Assembly: GCA_902762435.1 (NCBI GenBank)
Contig: CACWOH010000030.1
Coordinates: 1-36,415 of the forward strand
Direction: 5' to 3'
Length of the DNA: 36,415 nt
Source of the DNA: an uncultured Bacteroidia bacterium
GTDB lineage: Bacteria; Bacteroidota; Bacteroidia; Bacteroidales; UBA932
In this document: piece by piece, positions 8,321 to 15,357 of the stretch
Layout: each line of letters starts with the position of its first letter
Position numbering within the stretch: the stretch's first letter is position 1
The notes under the pieces: generated by a model
What the model saw: only the letters and a program-made list of their open reading frames with translations
Told to the model about the DNA's origin: nothing
Database searches by the model: none
Position numbers and translations under genes: made by a program

Positions 8321-9676
8321 CTAGACCAGTCCCTGGTCCACCATCGCGTTGGCCACCTTGATGAAGCCGGCGATGTTGGCACCCTTGACATAGTTGATGT
8401 ATCCGTCCTCCTCGGTGCCGTACTTGATACAGGCAGCGTGGATGTCGGACATGATCCGGTGCAGGTGCTCGTCCACTTCCTCGGCGGTCCACTTCTGGCG
8501 GATGGAGTTCTGGGTCATCTCCAGGCCGGAGGTCGCCACGCCGCCGGCGTTGGACGCCTTGCCCGGCGAGTAGAGCATCTTCTTCTCCTGGAAGATGGCG
8601 ATGGCTTCCGGGGTGGAAGGCATGTTCGCGCCTTCGACCACGCACCAGCAGCCGCCCTTCACCAGGTTCTCCGCATCGGCCTTCTCGATCTCGTTCTGCG
8701 TGGCGCAAGGGAGCGCGATGTCGCAGGGGATGCGCCAGGGGCGCTCGCCCGGGAAGTACTGGGCCTGGGGATACTTGTTCACATATTCCTTGATACGTCC
8801 ACGACGGATGTTCTTGAGTTCGAGCACGAACTTGAGCTTCTCCTCATCCAGTCCTTCAGGATCGTAGATGAAGCCGTCGGAGTCGGACAGGGTCACGACC
8901 TTGGCACCCAGGCGCATCGCCTTCTGGGAGGCGTACTGGGCCACGTTGCCAGCGCCGGAAACGACGACGGTCTTGCCTTCGAAGCTCTCCCCGCGGGTGG
9001 CGAGCATTTCCTGGGCGAAGTAGCAGACGCCGTAGCCGGTGGCTTCCGTGCGGAGACGGCTGCCGCCCCAGGCGACGCCCTTGCCGGTCAGCGTGCCAGT
9101 GAACTCGTCACGGAGGCGCTTGTACTGGCCGAACATGAAGCCGATCTCGCGGCCGCCCACGCCGATGTCACCGGCGGGTACGTCGGTGTCGGCGCCGATG
9201 TAGCGCTGCAGTTCGGTCATGAAGCTCTGGCAGAAACGCATCACCTCTGCGTCGGACTTGCCGCGCGGGCTGAAGTCGGAGCCGCCCTTGCCGCCGCCCA
9301 TCGGGAGGGTCGTCAGGGAGTTCTTGAAGGTCTGCTCGAAGGCGAGGAACTTCAGGATGCTGAGGTTGACGCTCGCGTGGAAACGGATGCCGCCCTTGTA
9401 GGGACCCAGGGCGCTGTTCATCTGCACGCGGTAGCCGCGGTTGATGTGGATCTCACCTTTGTCGTCGGTCCAGGGAACGCGGAACATGATGACCCGCTCC
9501 GGTTCGACCATCCGTTCAAGGATCTTGAGATCCATCAGGTAAGGGTAAGAGGTGACATAAGGTGCTACACTTTCCACCACCTCCCGGACAGCCTGGTGGA
9601 ACTCCTTCTCACCAGGGTTGCGTGCAACCAGTTCATCCATGAACCGGTCCACGTAATTCTGAGTAAATTTGTCCAT
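8321..9676 (-). CDS. gdhA: Glutamate dehydrogenase (hexameric type)
   Basis: A 451-residue enzyme interconverting glutamate with 2-oxoglutarate plus ammonium. Length and motifs fit the hexameric family: the substrate lysines in GPYKGGIRF and PMGGGKGG, the catalytic Asp in PAGDIGVGGRE, and a Rossmann motif (VSGAGNVAQYA) for NAD(P). Cofactor preference cannot be read safely; NADP is common for this subgroup. The start at 9676 (MDKFTQ) is the natural N-terminus. It heads an operon with the receiver/PPDK_N gene and has a TATATTTG -7 element 26 nt upstream. Confidence 0.96.
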   Translation of the reverse strand: MDKFTQNYVDRFMDELVARNPGEKEFHQAVREVVESVAPYVTSYPYLMDLKILERMVEPERVIMFRVPWTDDKGEIHINRGYRVQMNSALGPYKGGIRFHASVNLSILKFLAFEQTFKNSLTTLPMGGGKGGSDFSPRGKSDAEVMRFCQSFMTELQRYIGADTDVPAGDIGVGGREIGFMFGQYKRLRDEFTGTLTGKGVAWGGSRLRTEATGYGVCYFAQEMLATRGESFEGKTVVVSGAGNVAQYASQKAMRLGAKVVTLSDSDGFIYDPEGLDEEKLKFVLELKNIRRGRIKEYVNKYPQAQYFPGERPWRIPCDIALPCATQNEIEKADAENLVKGGCWCVVEGANMPSTPEAIAIFQEKKMLYSPGKASNAGGVATSGLEMTQNSIRQKWTAEEVDEHLHRIMSDIHAACIKYGTEEDGYINYVKGANIAGFIKVANAMVDQGLV

Positions 9677-9702
9677 ATTGAGGGATAATAACTAACCGGA
9701 CT

Positions 9703-9710
9703 CAAATATA
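9703..9710 (-). promoter_or_regulatory. -7 element of the gdhA operon
   Basis: On the minus strand this reads TATATTTG, matching TAnnTTTG, and ends 26 nt before the gdhA ATG. No convincing TTTG -33 element is visible at the standard distance. Confidence 0.55.
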
Positions 9711-10223
9711 TATATTTTTCCCCGAAACTTAGAGCACTTTTTTTCGTTTTTTTCACCGACGCGCCGCGAAACAGCTCCGGCAGGCTTGCCTTCACAATCC
9801 ATTTACGGCAACCGCTCCGGCAGCGGCAGCTGCAGGCATCCGGGCTGACGTCGGGAAAGGGCGGGGCTTTCCCTCCTGACCGCTCCGGACACCTTGCACT
9901 GCCGCCTGCCGGTACAGTCTGGCGCAGGACAGCAGGCAGGTTGCCTGTTATTGATAGAAGTCGGCACCAGCCGACCGGCGCGGTCCCGGGACTTTTGGGA
10001 AGCAAAAGTCGGAAAGGGACTTGAGCGACGCAGGGGTATGGGGCGGCTTAGCCCCACAGGAATTGATGACAAAATGTCTTGATTTTCAAGTGATTACGGG
10101 AGAAATCGAGACATTTTGGCGCAAAAAGGCAGGTGGTCCGCGAGTTGCACGTTTGTAAGGCGTCCCCCGGTCGGGACAAGGTTAAAATGTTAAACGTCTT
10201 TAAAAATGATAGGAGATTTGATT
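9711..10223. other. Long intergenic region between gdhA and hsp20
   Basis: About 500 nt without a convincing gene. Short open frames exist on both strands but have no recognisable product. The left part (9770-9900) is GC-rich with repeated GCTCCGG words. The middle and right hold a run of perfect inverted repeats, listed separately. The last 80 nt become AT-rich before hsp20, with a direct repeat of GTTAAA at about 10181-10194. I see no TAnnTTTG box placed for hsp20. Confidence 0.6.
9960..10117. other. Cluster of four stem-loops (possible structured RNA or intergenic repeat)
   Basis: Four inverted repeats follow one another. GTCGGC/GCCGAC lies at 9960-9975 with a 4-nt loop. GACTTTTG/CAAAAGTC lies at 9990-10010 with a 5-nt loop. 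TGGGGC/GCCCCA lies at 10039-10056. A 15-bp stem pairs 10071-10085 with 10103-10117, with one wobble and a 17-nt loop. None is followed by a clear U-run on either strand, so simple terminators are unlikely. Strand and function are unknown; a noncoding RNA, an hsp20 leader element or a dispersed repeat are all possible. Confidence 0.4.
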
Positions 10224-10655
10224 ATGTATCCCGTTAAAAGAAACCAGGCTTGGATTCCGAGCATTTTCGGTGACCTGTTCGACGATTTCGCAGTAATGCC
10301 TGCAAAGCAGTTTGCCTCCCCTGCCGTCAACATCAAGGAGACCGACAAGGACTTCCAGATCGAGATCGCAGCCCCCGGCATGACCAAGGACGACTTCGCC
10401 ATCCGCGTGGACAACGACGAAGAACTGGTGATCGCGCTGGAAAAGAAGCACGAGAACAAGGAAGAGAAGAAAGGCGAGAACTACCTCCGCCGCGAATTCT
10501 CCTACTCCTCTTACCACCAGGCATTCACGCTGCCGGAGAACATCGACGTGGAAGCCATCAAGGCCAACATGACCAACGGCGTGCTGGGCATCGTCCTCCC
10601 GAAGAAGACCCCCGAGAAGCAGATTCCCGCTTCGCGCCACATCGCCATCGAGTAA
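10224..10655 (+). CDS. Small heat-shock protein, Hsp20/alpha-crystallin family
   Basis: A 143-residue ATP-independent chaperone that holds unfolding proteins. The alpha-crystallin domain spans about residues 35-130 (AAPGMTKDDFAI; LRREFSYSSYHQAFTLPENID), with the conserved G-x-L in NGVLGIVLPKK near the end. The ATG at 10224 is preferred over an in-frame ATG at 10206 because an AGGAG lies 8 nt upstream at 10211-10215, a rare clear Shine-Dalgarno site in this window, and because the product then starts like other Bacteroidota Hsp20 proteins. It is monocistronic, with a strong terminator just after the stop. Confidence 0.95.
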   Translation: MYPVKRNQAWIPSIFGDLFDDFAVMPAKQFASPAVNIKETDKDFQIEIAAPGMTKDDFAIRVDNDEELVIALEKKHENKEEKKGENYLRREFSYSSYHQAFTLPENIDVEAIKANMTNGVLGIVLPKKTPEKQIPASRHIAIE

Positions 10656-10672
10656 GCCCGGACAACCCCCGG

Positions 10673-10706
10673 AAAAGGTCCTGCGGATCCCCCGCGGGGC
10701 CTTTTT
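10673..10706 (+). terminator. Rho-independent terminator after hsp20
   Basis: A 10-bp GC-rich stem pairs 10677-10686 with 10692-10701 (two G-U pairs, 5-nt loop). It is flanked by AAAA at 10673-10676 and a T-run at 10702-10706. Confidence 0.88.
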
Positions 10707-10762
10707 CATTTCCGGCTGTACACATCGGATGATAAAGGGCCCCGGGATAATGGATTATTTTC

Positions 10763-10770
10763 TAACTTTG
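10763..10770 (+). promoter_or_regulatory. -7 element of the ThrE-like exporter gene
   Basis: TAACTTTG ends only 4 nt before the ATG at 10775, implying a leaderless or nearly leaderless transcript. A -33 TTTG is not evident. Confidence 0.55.
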
Positions 10771-10774
10771 CAGC

Positions 10775-12076
10775 ATGGAAGGACAAGAACAGGACGTGCA
10801 TCTGTCGGAAGTGCTGGAAGTGGCTGCGGAAGCGGGCCATATCCTGCTGGAGAACGGCGCCGAGATTTCCCGCGTAGAGGACATCATGCTGCGTATCTCA
10901 TCCCATTTCGGGGTGGATTCGGGCAATTTCTTCGTGCTCAGCAACGGCATCTTCACGACAGGCTCGGTAGACAAGGTCCGCTCCTCGGGCGGACAGACGG
11001 AAACCTATGCCAACGTGGAATTCATCCCGCTGCGCGGCATTCAGTTGTCGAAAGTGGTGGCGGTGAACCGCCTGAGTTACGATATCTCCTTCGGGCTCTG
11101 CACCCTGGAACAGGCGCGCGAACGGCTCCGCCTGATCCGGCAGGCACCGGGCAAGCCCGCCTGGGAACTCATCCTCGGGTCCGCCCTCGGGTCCGGCGGC
11201 TTCTGTGCGGTGTTCGGCGGCGGCTGGCTGGATTGCGCCGCAGCCTTCACGGTCGGCGCCCTGCTCTATGCCTTTATCCTCCTCGTCAGTTCCCGGTATC
11301 TTTCCAAGATCGTAGGCGGCATCTGCAATGCCTTGCTGGCCACGTTGTTATGCATCTTGTGCCATCGGATCGGTTTCGGTTCCAGCCTGAGCAACATCGT
11401 CATCGGCGCCATCATGCCGCTGATACCCGGCGTCCCTTTCGTGAACGGAGTCCGCGACCTGGCCAATTCGGATTATATCGCCGGCCTGACGCGCCTGACG
11501 GATGCGATGCTGGGTTTCGTATGCATCGCCCTGGGCGTCGCCCTCGGCTTCGTGCTGGACGGCTGGTTCTTCGGCGGAATGCTGAACCTGGAAGGGATGA
11601 GCGTCAGTCCGCAGACGGCTGCCCTGTTCACCCAGGCGGCGGCCGCCTTTGTCGCCACGCTGGCCTTCGCCGCCCTGTTCGGGGTGCCGCGGCCCCAGTA
11701 CCTGACCGTCGGCGTCATCGGAGCCGTCGGCTGGACGGCCTGCCTGCTGCTCACGCGCCTGGCGGGCTGCAGCCCCACCGTCGCGGTGATCCTTTCGTCG
11801 ATGCTGATCTGTGTCTGCAGCCGCGCGGCCGCCATCTGGCAGCGCTGTCCCGCACAGGTGTTCCTGCTCTGCGGCATCTTCAGCCTCGTGCCGGGCGCCG
11901 GTATCTTCTGGTTCACCTACCACCTGGTATCGGGCGAGTTCGCCCTGGCCTCCGCCAGCGGATTCGTCGCCATCAAAGCCGCCGTGGGCATCGTGCTCGG
12001 CATCATCCTGGCGATGGAACTGCCGCAATGGCTTTTCTCCGGGCGCCAGCCGGGCCCGCGGAAAGCCGTGCACTGA
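10775..12076 (+). CDS. ThrE-type threonine/serine exporter family protein
   Basis: A 433-residue inner-membrane protein combining both ThrE halves in one chain. The N-terminal DUF1212 region (ENGAEISRVEDIMLRI, FFVLSNGIFTT) is followed by its membrane segments (about 135-265), including the PLIPGVPFVNGVRDL motif typical of the family. A second membrane block (about 285-420) resembles the DUF3815/ThrE_2 part and carries a similar SLVPGAGIFWF motif. Characterised relatives export threonine and serine; the substrate here is inferred. It is transcribed alone and is convergent with mtnN. Confidence 0.88.
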   Translation: MEGQEQDVHLSEVLEVAAEAGHILLENGAEISRVEDIMLRISSHFGVDSGNFFVLSNGIFTTGSVDKVRSSGGQTETYANVEFIPLRGIQLSKVVAVNRLSYDISFGLCTLEQARERLRLIRQAPGKPAWELILGSALGSGGFCAVFGGGWLDCAAAFTVGALLYAFILLVSSRYLSKIVGGICNALLATLLCILCHRIGFGSSLSNIVIGAIMPLIPGVPFVNGVRDLANSDYIAGLTRLTDAMLGFVCIALGVALGFVLDGWFFGGMLNLEGMSVSPQTAALFTQAAAAFVATLAFAALFGVPRPQYLTVGVIGAVGWTACLLLTRLAGCSPTVAVILSSMLICVCSRAAAIWQRCPAQVFLLCGIFSLVPGAGIFWFTYHLVSGEFALASASGFVAIKAAVGIVLGIILAMELPQWLFSGRQPGPRKAVH

Positions 12077-12085
12077 TTCCGCTTT

Positions 12086-12709
12086 TTACAGTTTTTCCAG
12101 CAGATTCCTCAGGAAACTGAACGATCCGTCCGCGATCCGCTCCCAGAAATCGGTGTAGGCGGAATAGCGGTCCTCGCCGCCGCTGCGGGTGTCGCTGATG
12201 ATGCGGAAGCTCAGGAAGGGAACGCCGTAATGCAGGCACACCTGCGCGATGGAGGCGGACTCCATGTCACAGGCCAGGGCGTCCGGGTAGAGCGAACGGA
12301 TGTGCGTATCTTCCTCCACCGTACTGATGAACTGGTCGCCTGTGCAGATGAGCCCGCAGTGCAGGGGGCTGTCCGTCTGCAGGCCGAGGGCGGCGGCGAG
12401 CAGGGCCGGGTCCGCGTCGAAGCGCTGCGGCAGGCCCTGTACCTGGCCGCGGAGGTTGCCTTCGCCGCACCAGACGTCGTGATAGGCCGTCTGGGCGCCC
12501 AGGACGATGTCGCAGACGTTCACCGAAGGCGCCAGGCCGCCGGCGCAGCCGGAATTGATGATACAGTCGGGCCGGTCGCGGAGGATCATCTCCGTGGCCG
12601 TGCGGGCGGCGCCCACCTTACCGATGCCGGAGCGGACGACGTCCGTCACGCCGGAACGGCGCAGGGCTTCGTACTCCGTGTCCAAGGCGACGATCAATCC
12701 GGCCTTCAT
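12086..12709 (-). CDS. mtnN: 5'-methylthioadenosine/S-adenosylhomocysteine nucleosidase-like protein
   Basis: A 207-residue nucleoside-phosphorylase-fold enzyme. Motifs fit MTA/SAH nucleosidase: E12 in the N-terminal loop, GIGKVGAA, SGCAGG, AYHDVW, TGDQFI, the ribose-binding Glu in DMESASIAQ and the catalytic Asp in FRIISD. It would remove adenine from S-adenosylhomocysteine and methylthioadenosine in the cytoplasm, recycling by-products of SAM use. It is slightly shorter than the E. coli enzyme, and futalosine hydrolase is a less likely alternative. It starts 3 nt after the stop of the metallo-hydrolase gene and is probably cotranscribed with it. Confidence 0.88.
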   Translation of the reverse strand: MKAGLIVALDTEYEALRRSGVTDVVRSGIGKVGAARTATEMILRDRPDCIINSGCAGGLAPSVNVCDIVLGAQTAYHDVWCGEGNLRGQVQGLPQRFDADPALLAAALGLQTDSPLHCGLICTGDQFISTVEEDTHIRSLYPDALACDMESASIAQVCLHYGVPFLSFRIISDTRSGGEDRYSAYTDFWERIADGSFSFLRNLLEKL

Positions 12710-12712
12710 CGC

Positions 12713-13456
12713 CTATCGGAGTTCTTCAAAGAGCAGGACCTCGATGCCGGAGTCGTTGGAATCCAGCACGTTCTTGATCTCCTGCATGTTGGTGTCGGAG
12801 AGGTGGTAGGGCACCAGGACCTTCGGCCGGAGGGTCATCGCCGCTTCGATGCACTGGGTGGTGGTCATTGTGTAGGGCTGGTTGGCGGAGAGGAACGCCA
12901 CGTCGAGGGGACCGAAGGAGGCCATCTCGTCGATGTCCTCCGTGTCACCGGACACATAGATGCGCAGGCCGTCGAAGTCGAGGATGTAGCCGTTGTCGCG
13001 GCCTTTGGGATGGAACTGGAGATGGTCCTCGGTGATGTTGTAGGCCGGGACGGCCACGATGCCCACGGAGCCGACCTTCAGCGTGTCGCCGTTGGAGACG
13101 GCCTCGCCATGGCCCAGCTTGGCCTGCGAGGAGGGGTTGAGGATCACGCGGGTTTCCGGCTTGGAAAGCGCGGCGATGGCGTCAGGATCGAGGTGGTCGC
13201 CGTGCTCGTGGGTGACCAGGATGAGGTCCGCCTTGGGGAAAGAGGAGTAGTCAATGGTGTTCTGTCCCATTTTGGCGACGGGGTCCACCTGGATATTGAA
13301 GCCCTTGTAGCTGAGGGCGATGGAGCCGTGATGGATCATATAAACCTGGACTTTGCCGCCGGTGGGCGTAGTGAACTCCTCGACGGGGAACGGGGATTTG
13401 GCGCCGCAGGTGGAAATGGCTGCCGCTGCCAGCAGGACGGATAATAACTTGGTCAT
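12713..13456 (-). CDS. Exported metallo-beta-lactamase-fold hydrolase
   Basis: A 247-residue protein with an N-terminal signal sequence (LLSVLLAAAAISTC). The Cys could be lipidated, but Thr at -1 is not a standard lipobox. The metal-binding motif THEHGDH (residues 82-88) is intact, and further ligands are suggested by the Asp in VSGDTED and the His in VPYHLSD. The compact architecture is like UPF0173 and other generic MBL-fold hydrolases; the substrate is unknown. An imperfect -7 box (TATCTTCG, 13485-13478 on this strand) precedes it by 21 nt. It pairs with mtnN, although one product is exported and the other cytoplasmic. Confidence 0.85.
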   Translation of the reverse strand: MTKLLSVLLAAAAISTCGAKSPFPVEEFTTPTGGKVQVYMIHHGSIALSYKGFNIQVDPVAKMGQNTIDYSSFPKADLILVTHEHGDHLDPDAIAALSKPETRVILNPSSQAKLGHGEAVSNGDTLKVGSVGIVAVPAYNITEDHLQFHPKGRDNGYILDFDGLRIYVSGDTEDIDEMASFGPLDVAFLSANQPYTMTTTQCIEAAMTLRPKVLVPYHLSDTNMQEIKNVLDSNDSGIEVLLFEELR

Positions 13457-13496
13457 AACTTCAGTTCTAGTGGAAAACGAAGATACGGAAAATATT

Positions 13497-13504
13497 TATA
13501 TTTG
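13497..13504 (+). promoter_or_regulatory. -7 element of the NhaC-type antiporter gene
   Basis: TATATTTG matches TAnnTTTG and lies 21 nt before the GTG chosen as start (13526). No good -33 TTTG is seen. Confidence 0.5.
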
Positions 13505-13525
13505 TGCCTGCGAAGTTGCAAAAAA

Positions 13526-14797
13526 GTGAAAAGTAGCGTGTCCCGGGGCCTGGTGGCCATCAGTCCGCTGGCGGTGTTCCTGCTGGTGTATCTCGTTTCG
13601 TCCCTGGTGGCGGGCGACTTCTACAAGGTGCCTGTCTCCGCCGCGTTCCTGCTGGCGGGCGTGTATGGCGTGGCGGTGGCCCGCGGGCCGATACCGGAGC
13701 GCCTGGCGGCCTTCTCCCGCGGCGCGGGGCATCCCAACGTGCTGCTGATGATCTGGATCTTCCTGCTGGCGGGCGCCTTCGCGCAGACGGCGCGGAGCAT
13801 CGGGGCCGTGGACGCCACCGTGTCGCTGATGCTCTCCGCCGTGCCGCCCCGCTGGCTGCTCGCCGGCCTCTTCGTGACCGCCTGCTTCATCTCGATGGCA
13901 ATGGGCACCAGCGTCGGCACGATCGTGGCCCTGGTCCCCATCGGAACGGGCATCGCCGCCCAGTGCGGCATTCCGGCGCCCTATATGGCCGCCGTAGTCG
14001 TGGGCGGCTCTTTCTTCGGCGACAACCTTTCCTTCATCTCAGACACCACCATCGCCTCCACGCGGGCGGCGGGCTGCGAGATGCGCGACAAGTTCCGCGC
14101 GAACCTGCGCATCGTCCTGCCGGCCTTCCTGGCCGTGACGGTCATTTATTTCATCCGGGGCGGCCGGGTGGAGGAAGCACCGTTCACCACCACCGCCGCG
14201 TGGTACTGCGCGCTGCCGTACCTGCTGATCATCGTGCTGGCCCTGTGCGGGCTGAACGTGACCCTGGTGCTCTCCGCCGGCATCGCCGCCGCGGCGCTCA
14301 TCGGTTTCCTGTCGGGCAGCCTGGACTGGACGGGCTGGCTGGGCGCGGTCGGAGAAGGGGTGGCCGGGATGTCGGACCTGATCATCGTGACCCTGCTCGC
14401 CGGCGGACTGCTGGAACTGATCCGCTCCGGAGGCGGCCTGGACCTGATCATCAATGCCCTGTCGCGGGGCATCCGCGGCAAGCGCGGCGCCGAGGCGGCC
14501 ATCGCCGGCATCGTGAGCCTGGCGAACCTGTGCACGGCCAACAACACCGTGGCGATCATCACCACCGGCGGCATCGCCCACGATATTTCGCAGCGTTTCG
14601 GCGTGTCGCCGAAGAAGACGGCCAGCCTGCTGGACACCTTCTCCTGCCTGGTGCAGGGGCTGATCCCCTACGGGGCGCAGCTGCTGATGGCCTCCGGCCT
14701 GGCCGCCATCTCCCCCGCCGCCATCATCCCCTACCTGTATTATCCCTTCCTGATGGGCCTCTGCGCCGTTGTTTCCATCGTCTTCGACCGGAAATAG
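13526..14797 (+). CDS. NhaC-family Na+/H+ antiporter
   Basis: A 423-residue polytopic membrane protein. I place the start at the GTG 13526, giving MKSSVSRGLVAISPLAVFLL; a TTG at 13502 overlaps the -7 box and is unlikely. Family signatures include SMAMGTSVGTIVALVPIG, GGSFFGDNLSFISDTTIAST (a key charged segment of NhaC-type carriers) and ANLCTANNTVAIITTGG. Relatives exchange sodium for protons, sometimes coupled to organic acids, so pH or sodium homeostasis is the simplest role. About 10-11 hydrophobic segments are visible. The next gene has its own -7 box. Confidence 0.88.
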   Translation: MKSSVSRGLVAISPLAVFLLVYLVSSLVAGDFYKVPVSAAFLLAGVYGVAVARGPIPERLAAFSRGAGHPNVLLMIWIFLLAGAFAQTARSIGAVDATVSLMLSAVPPRWLLAGLFVTACFISMAMGTSVGTIVALVPIGTGIAAQCGIPAPYMAAVVVGGSFFGDNLSFISDTTIASTRAAGCEMRDKFRANLRIVLPAFLAVTVIYFIRGGRVEEAPFTTTAAWYCALPYLLIIVLALCGLNVTLVLSAGIAAAALIGFLSGSLDWTGWLGAVGEGVAGMSDLIIVTLLAGGLLELIRSGGGLDLIINALSRGIRGKRGAEAAIAGIVSLANLCTANNTVAIITTGGIAHDISQRFGVSPKKTASLLDTFSCLVQGLIPYGAQLLMASGLAAISPAAIIPYLYYPFLMGLCAVVSIVFDRK

Positions 14798-14841
14798 CTT
14801 CCGGCGGACCGGCCGGCCGTGCACAAGGTCTAAAAAATGAT

Positions 14842-14849
14842 TATTTTTG
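14842..14849 (+). promoter_or_regulatory. -7 element of the GNAT / GH2 / kinase-AAA+ unit
   Basis: TATTTTTG matches TAnnTTTG and ends 7 nt before the ATG at 14857, implying a very short 5' leader. Confidence 0.5.
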
Positions 14850-14856
14850 TAAAGAG

Positions 14857-15357
14857 ATGGAGATCCGCAAAGCAACCCGCGACGACCTGCCCGCGCTGCG
14901 GGAGGTATTCGCCGCCGCAAAAAGCATCATGCGCGCCGACGGCAACCCCACCCAGTGGGCCGGCGCTTACCCCGACGACGAGGCCGTCCTGCGGGACATC
15001 GCCGGCGGCTGGGGGCACGTCTGCCTGGACGGGCCGGAGCGCGTGGCCGGCTATTTCGCGATGATCCCCTCCCCGGAGCCCACTTACGCCCGCATCTACG
15101 CGGGCGCCTGGCTGGAGGACACCCTCCCCTACCTGGTCATCCACCGGATCGCCAGCCTGCCGGACGTCCACGGCGTCTTCGCCGCCCTCGTCGGGTACGC
15201 CTCGGCCGCCTGCGGCAACATCCGCATCGACACCCACCGCGACAACCGGATCATGCAGCACAACCTGCTCAAGCACGGTTTTTCCTATTGCGGCATCATC
15301 TACCTCCTCAACGGCGACGAACGCCTCGCCTATCAACGCATCCTCCCGACCCTATGA
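14857..15357 (+). CDS. GNAT-family N-acetyltransferase
   Basis: A 166-residue protein beginning MEIRKATRDDLPALREVF, the usual beta1-alpha1 opening of GNAT enzymes. A conserved late segment (IRIDTHRDNRIMQHNLLKHGFSYCG) corresponds to the C-terminal GNAT strands, where the Asn and the GF motif line the acetyl-CoA site. The central R/Q-x-x-G-x-G/A loop is not clearly recognisable. Substrate unknown. The ATG lies 7 nt after a -7 box. Its TGA overlaps the ATG of the GH2 gene (ATGA), so the two are translationally coupled. Confidence 0.85.
   Translation: MEIRKATRDDLPALREVFAAAKSIMRADGNPTQWAGAYPDDEAVLRDIAGGWGHVCLDGPERVAGYFAMIPSPEPTYARIYAGAWLEDTLPYLVIHRIASLPDVHGVFAALVGYASAACGNIRIDTHRDNRIMQHNLLKHGFSYCGIIYLLNGDERLAYQRILPTL

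Noticed and set aside
10071-10117. Long hairpin as a terminator for hsp20 or gdhA
   Set aside because: It is upstream of both genes' coding regions and is followed by GGCGC on the plus strand, with no T-run on the minus strand.
10729-12120. A 463-codon plus-strand frame overlapping the ThrE-like gene
   Set aside because: The product is Arg/Pro/His-rich shadow sequence. The other frame has the -7 box, membrane segments and family motifs.
13502-13525. Upstream TTG start giving the antiporter an extra MCLRSCKK segment
   Set aside because: The codon overlaps the TATATTTG -7 box and the extra residues are not membrane-protein-like; the GTG at 13526 is a better start.
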